From Pedobacter cryoconitis (GTDB taxonomy: Bacteria > Bacteroidota > Bacteroidia > Sphingobacteriales > Sphingobacteriaceae), in the NCBI RefSeq assembly GCF_014207135.1, contig NZ_JACHCC010000015.1, positions 124,001 to 188,000 of the forward strand: a stretch of DNA of 64,000 bases, given 5' to 3'. The translations under genes and the position numbers were made by a program. Numbering within the stretch: the stretch's first letter is position 1; each line of letters opens with the position of its first letter. Below, in pieces: positions 41,646-49,766 of the stretch. The notes under the pieces are model-generated. The model was not told the origin of the DNA. It saw only the letters and a list, made by a program, of their open reading frames with translations, and did no database searches.

Positions 41646-43169
41646 TTACCAACCAGCATTTTGAGTGATTACACCACCACTGTTATCAATTTCTTTTTGT
41701 GGAACTGCCCATACATTATGTACTTGTGGATCAAACTTTCTTGCTGGCCATACAACAGTTCCGCCGAACCCATGCGCAGGTTGTGCATAAGCCGCCTGTG
41801 CATCTCCCCAACGTACCATGTCGCGGTGTCTGTCTGCCCATTCGCCAGCAAGTTCATTGCGTCGTTCTCTTTTAAGATCTGTTAACGTCATTCCATTTAC
41901 AGCCGGAAGACCTGCTCTTACACGGATCCTGTTTAATGCGACATCACCAGCTCCGGCACCACGTTGCATAATCGCAGCTTCAGCTTTGATCAGTAAAATT
42001 TCGGCGAAACGCAGTAAAGGAACATTTAGGTCTGTTGTCGGATGATCACCGTTAGGGCTGATATGTGAGCCTACCGGAGAAGCAAAACTGAACGGATCCA
42101 TATATTTTCTGAACTGGAAGCCAGATAAACTATTGATTGAGCTATAGACACGGTCTTCTCCAAAATACATGAAATGATCTCCAGGTTTTAGAATAGTTGC
42201 TTCACGACGGATATCACCTGGCTGATAAGAATCATAAAGTTCTTTCGTAGGTACGTAATATCCCCAGCCATTATATTTCCCCCAGCCTTTGTTTTCTAAC
42301 ATCACACCTGGAAGGATACTTCCCCAGCCACCAGCACCCGAAGGAGTTGATAATGCTGACCAGATATATTCCGGGCCCCAGTTGTTTACGGCTTTAAATG
42401 CGTCTGCGAAATTTGGCATCAGGTCACGTTTCCCGAAATTAATCACTGAGTCGGCATATTTTTCCGAATTCAGGTAATCTTTTTTATACAGATAAACTTT
42501 AGACAAAACAGCCCAGGCTGCTACTTTGTGTGGTCTGCCATAATCGGCCGCTGCCAACTGATCAAAATAGGGCAGGTTATTGGCGGCCTGTTGTAATTCA
42601 CTGATGACATAATCATAGTTCACATTGACATTTGCAGCTCTGGGTGTAGGGTTAGGATCATCCATATTTGATCTCGTTACCAGAGGTACACCTGCTTTAT
42701 CGTTACCATAATTAGCAGCCAGCTGGAAATACATATATCCGCTGGTGAAATAGGCTTCACCGATATAACGCTTCTTTAAGGCAGCATCCATATCAATTGA
42801 AGGGACATAACGGATCACGTCATTTGCCCTTTTGATAGTTGCATAACGCATTTTCCATTGATTTTCAGTGTAATCTCCGCCTATATAAGCAGAGTTGAAA
42901 TCCCTTACATTATCACCCTGTGCTTTTACACGGCCTGTAACCATGTCATCACTTGCGTTAATGAACCAGAAAAAACCGCGGCCATAGAAATTCTCGTCAT
43001 CATAGTTATCATACATGGAGTTCACCCCCTTCAGTGCGTCACTGCTGGTTTTCCAGAAATTCCCTTTTGATGGGGCACCCTCAGGGGTGATATCTAATTG
43101 TTTCTTACAAGAGCTGATTGTAACCAGGGTTAAACCAGCAATTAATATATGGAGTATATTCTTCTTCAT
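41646..43169 (-). CDS. SusD/RagB-family outer-membrane lipoprotein (phosphatase locus)
   Basis: SusD proteins are surface lipoproteins that form a lid on their SusC partner and bind the substrate. The signal ends in a lipobox (VTISSC, followed by KKQLDITPEG). The typical N-terminal PSKGNFWKTSSDALKGVN and the TPR-like helices (YIGEAYFTSGYMYFQLAANYG, in part YFTSGYMYFQLA) are present. The C-terminal LLRFAEILLIKAEA, LNRIRVRAGLP and RRNELAGEWADRHRDMVRWG are classic SusD features. The length of 507 residues is normal. It lies 19 bases after the SusC gene and 16 bases before the fused phosphatase, supporting cotranscription. Confidence 0.94.
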   Translation of the reverse strand: MKKNILHILIAGLTLVTISSCKKQLDITPEGAPSKGNFWKTSSDALKGVNSMYDNYDDENFYGRGFFWFINASDDMVTGRVKAQGDNVRDFNSAYIGGDYTENQWKMRYATIKRANDVIRYVPSIDMDAALKKRYIGEAYFTSGYMYFQLAANYGNDKAGVPLVTRSNMDDPNPTPRAANVNVNYDYVISELQQAANNLPYFDQLAAADYGRPHKVAAWAVLSKVYLYKKDYLNSEKYADSVINFGKRDLMPNFADAFKAVNNWGPEYIWSALSTPSGAGGWGSILPGVMLENKGWGKYNGWGYYVPTKELYDSYQPGDIRREATILKPGDHFMYFGEDRVYSSINSLSGFQFRKYMDPFSFASPVGSHISPNGDHPTTDLNVPLLRFAEILLIKAEAAIMQRGAGAGDVALNRIRVRAGLPAVNGMTLTDLKRERRNELAGEWADRHRDMVRWGDAQAAYAQPAHGFGGTVVWPARKFDPQVHNVWAVPQKEIDNSGGVITQNAGW

Positions 43170-43188
43170 TTTGTATTCGTTTTACAGG

Positions 43189-46100
43189 TTAAAAATTGAG
43201 ACTGGCACCAAACAAGAATGTTCTTGCCTGTGGATAACGGCCTACGTCTACACCATACTGATCTAAGCCAACTTCAGGATCGAAGCCAGAATACTTAGTT
43301 ATGGTAAACAGGTTATTAGAGGTTACATATAAACGCAGATTGCTGATCTTAGCTGTTTTTAGTACATTTTTTGGGATAGTATAGCCAATTGTTGCGCTCT
43401 TCAACCTCAGGTAAGAACCACTCTCCAGATAGAAGTCTGAAGTTGTCGAGAAATTACCATTGGCATCACTTGCTGAGATGCGGGGCAGGTTGCTACCTGT
43501 ATTTGTCGGGCTCCATGCATCCAGTACACCTTTCAATAGGTTATAATTCTGTCCGCTTCCTGCATTAAGGCCTGTATATTTTAAGGCATTAAAAAGTGTA
43601 TTTCCATGTACTCCCTGTGCAAACAAGTTCAAGTCAAAACCTTTGTAACTGGCATTGAAGCTTAAACCATAAGAGAATTTAGGATAAGCACTTCCTTTGT
43701 AAACCCGGTCGTTGTTATCAATTTTACCATCATTGTTACTGTCTACAAAACGGAAATCTCCGGCTTTTGCATTTGGCTGAATAGGATTACCTGCTGCATT
43801 TTTGTAATTTTTAGCCTCAGCATCACTTTGGAAAATTCCATTCGTTTCTACCACATAATAAGAATATAGGGGCTGTCCAACCTGTAAACGAACAGGGGTC
43901 AGCGTTCCGCGAACATCGAAATCTACTGCCTGGCTAGTCAGATCAGCTGGCAATGAAATCAGTTTGTTATTCATTTTGGTGAAAGTTGCTCCAATGCTAT
44001 ACTGAAATGCAGCTTCTGGTTTGTTATTATAATTCAATCCGATCTCAATTCCTTTGTCTCTGGCCAAACCACCATTTTTCCATTGACCATCAACACCAGT
44101 TGTTCCCGATAAAGGCTGATAGATCAACATATCTTTGGTATCCTTGATGAAATAATCGGCAACCAGGGTCAGTCTGTTTTTTAAGACACCTAGATCCAGT
44201 CCGATATTGGTCTGTTTAGATTTAGCCCAGGTCAGGTTGGGGTTGGATAATACATTCTCGTAATAACCTAAAAGCTGAGCAGGTGTCTGTCCCATGTAGA
44301 TGGTACTTTTGATCAGGTTAGGATTCACTGCTAAACTGGTTACACTGGCCAGGTTGCCCAACAGACCATAGCTACCTCTGATTTTCAGATTGTCAATCCA
44401 AGAGATATCTTTCATGAAATCTTCTCTGTTGATCACCCATCCGGCAGATGCCGAACCATAATTTGCAAAACGATTTTGTCTGGCCACCAAAGAAGTCCCG
44501 TCTCTTCTTCCGATCAGGGAAAGCAGGTATTTACTCTTGTAATCGTAATTTGCACGGGCAAAGAATGAAGTTAAGGCTTCTGTCGATACAGTACTTTCCG
44601 GCAGGAATGGTTTAGAAGCATTTACCATATAACGGTATTTGGGAGATTCATCATCAAATCCCTGTGCATAGACAGATACACCTTCTGAATGTCGGTTCTG
44701 ATAAGAGAAACCACCGATTACATTCAGGTGATGAGCGCCAAAGAAGGTATCATAAGTCAGGACTTGCTCTGCTAACAGGTCATTGCTGCTCACAGAAGAT
44801 TGTGTAAGCTGATTAAAATCGAAGATCTTACCAATCTCAGGAACTCTAGTCTGGAAGACCTTACTGTTGTTAAACGTTTTAGTTAATGATAAATTAGAAC
44901 GGAATTTTAATCCTTTCATTAAATCCAGTTCAGCATAAGGATTAACAACTATGGTATTCACAGGATTACTTACGTCAAGTCTTTTCAGATAAGCTACAGG
45001 ATTGATAATATCACCGTAAGCACCTGCATAAGTAAGGGGTAAGCCTGAAAATGCACCTGTTGAGGTATATGGAGCTACACTTGAAGGGTAAAAAATGGCA
45101 GATATGATAGCACCTGTATAGGCACTTGTTGTATTTGTTCCGCTTACTGCAGAATTAGAATTATAACCGTTTCCATTCGTATAATCGTAGAATAAATTTT
45201 CTCCTACTTTTAACCACGAATTGATACGGTGATCTGAATTAATCCTGAAATTATAGCGATTAGCATAAGTATTCAGCAAAGTTCCTTCTGCTTTACGGTA
45301 ATTGAAACTCAGATAGAAATTTGATTTGTCATTTCCACCACTCATCCCCATATTATAGTCCTGAATCATTCCGGTCCTGAAAATATCATCTACCCAATCG
45401 GTTCTGGTAATTTGTCCATCAGGATACTTTGTAGCATCAAAAGCATCTTTTCTGGGTACACCGGCATTGTCAGCAGCCAGATTAGAAACATCAGCGAATT
45501 CTTTTGCATTCAGTGATTTAAGTTTTTTCCATGCGGTTTGTGCACCTAATTTAGCATCGAAAGTGATATTTAACTTTTGGTTAGCTCCTTTTTTAGTGGT
45601 AACCAGGATTACTCCTCCCGAAGCTCTTGCACCATAGATAGCTGCTGCTCCGTCTTTCAATACAGAGATAGATTCTATATCATTTGGATTAAGTGATGGG
45701 GTACCATAAAATAAGGAACCATCGATTACATATAGCGGGCTCTCTCCGTTGATACCACCCTGTCCGCGGATATTTACCTTGGGAGTTGCCGATGGATCAC
45801 CACTTTCATTCACCACAACTACACCTGGAGCTTTTCCCTGTAAAATACTTCCAATATCATTCACTGATCTTGAGTTTAGTTTATCCAATGCAACTTCTGC
45901 CACGGCGCCAGAAACGGTAACCTTTTTTTGAGTACCATAACCTACCACGACAACTTCGTTCAACTGGGAGTTATCTTCTTTCAGAACGACGTTGATTGCC
46001 GACCTCCCATCAACTTTTAAAGTCTGGGTTTTATAACCGATCATCGAAAAAATTAAGGAAGCCTCTTCAGGGGCTGTGATGCTGTATTTTCCGTCAATAT

Positions 46101-46575
46101 TAGTTGTGGTGCCGTTATTGGTACCAGATACCTTCACTGATACTCCAGGCATGGTCACCCCGGTCGAATCTTTTACCGTTCCGGAAACAGTATGGTCTGC
46201 TTTTTTTATTGGTGCAGGGATTTTTTTGAGAATGACATAATCGCCTTTTTCCAGACATTCGAATCCTAATTTATGGAGTACAAGCTCTACTTTTTCATTT
46301 TTGAAAGTCTCGTTCAGCGCAAATTTGTTGATGGTCAGCTGATCCTGGTTATAGACGAAATGAAGACCTGTTTTAGCTTCTATTTCTTTCAGGATTGCCT
46401 GTTGTGATTTGTCTTTTGTAATCGTCAGTGATACAATGGCACGGTCTAATTTCTGAGCCATTGTTGCAGAAGCGAATAAGGTCCCGCAAAAAATACAGAG
46501 GACTGAAAATATTAATAAAGAATATTTCATGGTTTTATAAAAGGCTGCTCGCCTCATATGGGAGGGTGTTTTCAT
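43189..46575 (-). CDS. SusC/RagA TonB-dependent transducer with STN domain (phosphatase locus)
   Basis: This 1128-residue outer-membrane TonB-dependent transporter has an N-terminal extension with a signal (CGTLFASATMAQ) and an STN domain (about 48-118, with ILKEIEAKTGLHFVYNQD). The STN domain is the part that contacts FecR-type anti-sigma factors. A carboxypeptidase-regulatory-like domain (about 128-212) and a plug follow (LNEVVVVGYGTQKK, VNIRGQGGINGESPLYVIDG, ISVLKDGAAAIYGARASGG). The barrel ends in FLFGASLNF. The presence of STN ties it to the upstream FecR and ECF sigma genes, so it likely both transports and signals. A hairpin lies between fecR and this gene. Confidence 0.95.
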   Translation of the reverse strand: MKTPSHMRRAAFYKTMKYSLLIFSVLCIFCGTLFASATMAQKLDRAIVSLTITKDKSQQAILKEIEAKTGLHFVYNQDQLTINKFALNETFKNEKVELVLHKLGFECLEKGDYVILKKIPAPIKKADHTVSGTVKDSTGVTMPGVSVKVSGTNNGTTTNIDGKYSITAPEEASLIFSMIGYKTQTLKVDGRSAINVVLKEDNSQLNEVVVVGYGTQKKVTVSGAVAEVALDKLNSRSVNDIGSILQGKAPGVVVVNESGDPSATPKVNIRGQGGINGESPLYVIDGSLFYGTPSLNPNDIESISVLKDGAAAIYGARASGGVILVTTKKGANQKLNITFDAKLGAQTAWKKLKSLNAKEFADVSNLAADNAGVPRKDAFDATKYPDGQITRTDWVDDIFRTGMIQDYNMGMSGGNDKSNFYLSFNYRKAEGTLLNTYANRYNFRINSDHRINSWLKVGENLFYDYTNGNGYNSNSAVSGTNTTSAYTGAIISAIFYPSSVAPYTSTGAFSGLPLTYAGAYGDIINPVAYLKRLDVSNPVNTIVVNPYAELDLMKGLKFRSNLSLTKTFNNSKVFQTRVPEIGKIFDFNQLTQSSVSSNDLLAEQVLTYDTFFGAHHLNVIGGFSYQNRHSEGVSVYAQGFDDESPKYRYMVNASKPFLPESTVSTEALTSFFARANYDYKSKYLLSLIGRRDGTSLVARQNRFANYGSASAGWVINREDFMKDISWIDNLKIRGSYGLLGNLASVTSLAVNPNLIKSTIYMGQTPAQLLGYYENVLSNPNLTWAKSKQTNIGLDLGVLKNRLTLVADYFIKDTKDMLIYQPLSGTTGVDGQWKNGGLARDKGIEIGLNYNNKPEAAFQYSIGATFTKMNNKLISLPADLTSQAVDFDVRGTLTPVRLQVGQPLYSYYVVETNGIFQSDAEAKNYKNAAGNPIQPNAKAGDFRFVDSNNDGKIDNNDRVYKGSAYPKFSYGLSFNASYKGFDLNLFAQGVHGNTLFNALKYTGLNAGSGQNYNLLKGVLDAWSPTNTGSNLPRISASDANGNFSTTSDFYLESGSYLRLKSATIGYTIPKNVLKTAKISNLRLYVTSNNLFTITKYSGFDPEVGLDQYGVDVGRYPQARTFLFGASLNF

Positions 46576-46620
46576 TTAATTAATTTGTTTTTGGAGCTTT
46601 AATGAATATTTGTGCGATCT

Positions 46621-46647
46621 ACTGGTACAGATCTGATCAGTACCGGT
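46621..46647. repeat. Inverted repeat in the fecR-susC intergenic region
   Basis: ACTGGTAC (46621-46628) and GTACCGGT (46640-46647) pair with one wobble around an 11-base spacer that contains AGATCT and TGATCA. It lies in the 93-base gap between anti-sigma and SusC genes. It may be a processing or attenuation hairpin, or an operator; there is no T run for a classical terminator. Confidence 0.5.
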
Positions 46648-46668
46648 TAATGAATGAGGTTTACTGGT

Positions 46669-47625
46669 TCATTTTTTATAGATTTTAAAGGATTTATGAT
46701 CAGGGGCTATCTTAAACTTGAAATTGTAAAGGCTGGAGAGAATACCAAGAATCTCTTCAGGAGTTTGTTTACTGTGGAAAGTTGCGGTACAACCCATATT
46801 TCCCATTTTGGCAGGTGACAGGTCTATTTTGATAGAATAAACGTATTCCAGCTTATTCATCGCCTGGCGCAGGGTGATTCCGTCAAACACGATTTTGGTA
46901 TCAGGTACAGGACTCTGGCTGATCAGGGCCGACTGTTTATTTTTGTCGTAAGTGATCTGCTGCCCTTTAATCAGGGTACCAAAGACCTGGTTTTTGTTTC
47001 CAACGGCAACTTTCCCGGTGCTGACCGAAATGTTCATTTTCCTGGAGGCCTTAAATGCGCGGATAGTGAAAGAGGTACCCAGTACCCTGGTATATAATTT
47101 TTCAGGAAGCTGTACGCTGAAAGGACGTCTTTCATCATGGGCAATTTTGAAGAAAGCTTCTCCTTCTACCAGGCTGATCTCTCTTGAAGCTGAGCTGAAC
47201 CTGGCCGGATATTTTAACTGACTGGAAGGATTTAAGATGATTTCCGAACCGTCACTTAAAGTGATTGTCTTTTTCTCACGGGTATTTGTACTGATGGCTA
47301 ACTGTGCATCAGCCGGCTGTTCGGTCTGGGTACGTGGCGCCAGTTTCCAGTAACCGAAACCTATGCCGCAAACCATAATTGTGGTGGCCGCAATGCGAAG
47401 AAAGGAAGTATCAAGGATGAAGAGTTTTCTGGAAGGCGTACCGATATGCTGTTTCAGTGTATCCAGCATTCTGCGTTCTATGATTGCTTTGCGTCCCTTA
47501 CTTAAGCTCTGGTTTTTCCCTTCATAGCTATTGTACCAGTTTTCAACCTGTTCAATTTCTTTGGGTGTCGCTTTGGCCTCTAAATATTTTTTTAGCAGGT
47601 CTTCTGCCAGTTTTTTATCTTCCAT
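46669..47625 (-). CDS. FecR-family anti-sigma factor
   Basis: This 318-residue inner-membrane protein has an N-terminal cytoplasmic anti-sigma part (about 1-70, acidic and helical). One membrane segment follows (about 72-91, FLRIAATTIMVCGIGFGYW region). A periplasmic FecR domain comes next (about 105-205, with ITLSDGSEIILNPSSQLKYP, VEGEAFFKIAHDERRPFSV and VLGTSFTIRAF). A DUF4974-like C-terminal domain closes the protein (about 248-318). It would hold the ECF sigma encoded just upstream until the STN domain of the SusC protein signals substrate binding. The order sigma-fecR-susC-susD is the usual Bacteroidota arrangement. Confidence 0.95.
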   Translation of the reverse strand: MEDKKLAEDLLKKYLEAKATPKEIEQVENWYNSYEGKNQSLSKGRKAIIERRMLDTLKQHIGTPSRKLFILDTSFLRIAATTIMVCGIGFGYWKLAPRTQTEQPADAQLAISTNTREKKTITLSDGSEIILNPSSQLKYPARFSSASREISLVEGEAFFKIAHDERRPFSVQLPEKLYTRVLGTSFTIRAFKASRKMNISVSTGKVAVGNKNQVFGTLIKGQQITYDKNKQSALISQSPVPDTKIVFDGITLRQAMNKLEYVYSIKIDLSPAKMGNMGCTATFHSKQTPEEILGILSSLYNFKFKIAPDHKSFKIYKK

Positions 47626-47693
47626 CTACCTAACAGTCATCTAAAGCTGTCTTTGGTACCGGGTGCTGGCGTTAACGTTATGTTACCTTTGTG

Positions 47694-48317
47694 TTAAAGG
47701 AAGAGTATGGTCAGATAAGCCAGTCTTTTCCTGATAATTTTCAGTGCTGCGGTCAGTTGGTTTTTAACGGTTTGCATAGAGAGGTTCAGTTCTTCGGAGA
47801 TTTCATCATTTGATTTTTCCTGTTTTCTGCTCATGGAAAAAATCAGGCCCATACGCTCTGGGAGCTCTGCGATAGCTTCATCTAATTCCTGGTGTATCTC
47901 TTTAATTGCCAGTTTGTTGTTTGCGTGGAGGGTAGAAGTATTCCCGATCAGGGAAAGCAGGTCCTCCTGGTATTTTTCTCTGGTAATATTGGCTTTAAAA
48001 TAATTGATAACCCGATATTTTACTGAGCCAAGGAGATAGGCAGTCAGCGATTCTTTAATTTCAAGGGTATCTCTTTTTTCCCATAGAGAGATAAAGATAT
48101 CCTGAGTGATATCCTGTGCAATGTCTTCTATTCCAATACGTTTATAAGCTGAATCAAATACCTGCTCCCAATGTCTTTTGTAAATAATTTCCATGGCAGT
48201 TTGATCGCCTTGTTTTAAGGAAGTTATCAGATCCATACCAGTTAAAGTAGATTTCGTTTCTATACTTTTTTTTCCAAAGGTAGGCTCCGGATATTCTCTT
48301 AATGTTAAATCATCCAA
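47694..48317 (-). CDS. ECF RNA polymerase sigma factor
   Basis: This is an extracytoplasmic-function sigma factor with region 2 (MEIIYKRHWEQVFDSAYKRIG, IAQDITQDIFISLWEKRDTL, in short) and region 4 (LPERMGLIFSMSRKQEKSNDEISEEL, then SMQTVKNQLTAALKIIRKRL). It is expected to direct RNA polymerase to the SusC/SusD/phosphatase genes when released by FecR. The frame from 48317 gives 207 residues. An internal ATG at 48236 would give 180 residues, closer to the usual ECF length, and the first 27 residues show no conserved feature, so the shorter start is plausible. It is divergent from the aminopeptidase P gene, with 84 bases between them. Confidence 0.93.
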   Translation of the reverse strand: MDDLTLREYPEPTFGKKSIETKSTLTGMDLITSLKQGDQTAMEIIYKRHWEQVFDSAYKRIGIEDIAQDITQDIFISLWEKRDTLEIKESLTAYLLGSVKYRVINYFKANITREKYQEDLLSLIGNTSTLHANNKLAIKEIHQELDEAIAELPERMGLIFSMSRKQEKSNDEISEELNLSMQTVKNQLTAALKIIRKRLAYLTILFL

Positions 48318-48371
48318 AAATCAGGCTTTATTTTTTCTGTTAGTCAACGGATTCAAACTGGTTTTATTTAA

Positions 48372-48379
48372 TAAATTTG
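48372..48379 (+). promoter_or_regulatory. Probable -7 box (TAAATTTG) for the aminopeptidase P gene
   Basis: The octamer matches TAnnTTTG and lies 22 bases before the ATG at 48402, in the short divergent gap with the ECF sigma gene. Confidence 0.5.
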
Positions 48380-48401
48380 GGTTCGTCTAAACGAATTAAA
48401 T

Positions 48402-49766
48402 ATGTTTGCTAAAGAAGTCTACCAGAAAAGAAGAAATCAACTGAAATCAGTGATTGGAGAAGGTATCATCCTTTTGCCGGGAAATGAAGAAAGCGGAATG
48501 AATTTCAGAGATAATACCTATCCCTTTCGTCAGGATAGTTGCTTTTTATATTTCACAGGTATCAGCAGACCAGGTCTCTGTCTGGTGATCGATATCGATA
48601 ACGATCAGGAAATCTTATTCGGGGATGAAGCTACTGTAGATGATATTGTATGGACAGGAGCACTGGAAACACTGACGCTCCAGGCTGAAAAAACCGGGGT
48701 TGCTTTTACCAGGAAAAAAGTGGAGGTTATCAATGCACTGGCAGGAAACAGAACAGTTCATTTCCTACCTGTTTACCGCCCGGAAACCTCTTTAAAATTA
48801 ATCAGCTGGGGACTGACCGGACAACCTTCAGTTGCGCTGATCAAAGCGATAGTTGCCCAACGTTCCGTAAAAAGTGAAGAAGAAGTAAAGGAAATAGAAA
48901 AAGCTGTCGGAATCAGTGTACTCATGCACCAGAAGGCTATGGAAATTGCCCGTCCGGGTATGACTGAAAATGCTGTTGCCGCACAATTACAAGCTGTAGC
49001 TACTGAGAATGGGGGATACCTGTCATTTCCAAGTATTCTGACTGTAAACGGTGAGATCCTGCATAACCATCCGGGCAATACTATTTTGCAGAATGGCCAG
49101 ATGGTTTTATGTGACGCTGGTGCAGAGAATAATATGCATTATGCCGGAGACCTGACCCGGACATTTCCGGTAGGACATTCATTTACAACTTTGCAGCAGG
49201 AAGTATATAGCATCGTATTGAATGCACAACAGAAAGCCATTGAAGCTCTAAAGCCTGGAGCTTTGTTTAAAGATATTCATTTACTGGCAGCCGAACATTT
49301 GGTGATCGGCCTTACTGATTTAGGACTGATGAAAGGAGACCCTAAACAGGCGGTTGCTGAAGATGCCCATACTTTGTTCTTTCAATGTGGTTTAGGTCAT
49401 ATGATGGGGCTGGATGTACATGATATGGAAAACCTTGGAGAAGAATATGTAGGTTATACAGATGAATTGAAAAAAAGTAAGGCTTTTGGATTAAAATCCC
49501 TTCGCCTGGGCAAAAAACTGGAACAGGATTTTGTAGTTACCGTAGAACCAGGACTTTATTTTATCCCTGTATTAATTGATTCCTGGTCGGCAGAGAAAAA
49601 ACATGCTGAGTTTATTAATTATGAAAAGGTAAAACAGTTCAGGGATTTCGGCGGAATAAGAATAGAAGATGATTTTCTGATTACCGCAGCGGGAAGCCGT
49701 TTGTTAGGCCCCCCACTGGCGAAAACCATTGAAGAAATACATGCTATCCGATCGGGGTTAAAATAG
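48402..49766 (+). CDS. pepP: Xaa-Pro aminopeptidase (aminopeptidase P, M24B)
   Basis: This cytoplasmic dinuclear metallopeptidase removes N-terminal residues preceding proline. The N-terminal domain (about 1-165) contains GMNFRDNTYPFRQDSCFLY and the substrate-positioning region. The catalytic pita-bread domain has the metal ligands: Asp in LCDAGAENNMHYAGDLTRTFPV (two Asp), His in GLGHMMGLDVHDM, Glu in VTVEPGLYF, and Glu in GGIRIEDD. The length of 454 residues is normal for the long PepP form. Its end overlaps the convergent GH97 gene by 23 bases. It is not obviously linked in function to its neighbours. Confidence 0.94.
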   Translation: MFAKEVYQKRRNQLKSVIGEGIILLPGNEESGMNFRDNTYPFRQDSCFLYFTGISRPGLCLVIDIDNDQEILFGDEATVDDIVWTGALETLTLQAEKTGVAFTRKKVEVINALAGNRTVHFLPVYRPETSLKLISWGLTGQPSVALIKAIVAQRSVKSEEEVKEIEKAVGISVLMHQKAMEIARPGMTENAVAAQLQAVATENGGYLSFPSILTVNGEILHNHPGNTILQNGQMVLCDAGAENNMHYAGDLTRTFPVGHSFTTLQQEVYSIVLNAQQKAIEALKPGALFKDIHLLAAEHLVIGLTDLGLMKGDPKQAVAEDAHTLFFQCGLGHMMGLDVHDMENLGEEYVGYTDELKKSKAFGLKSLRLGKKLEQDFVVTVEPGLYFIPVLIDSWSAEKKHAEFINYEKVKQFRDFGGIRIEDDFLITAAGSRLLGPPLAKTIEEIHAIRSGLK

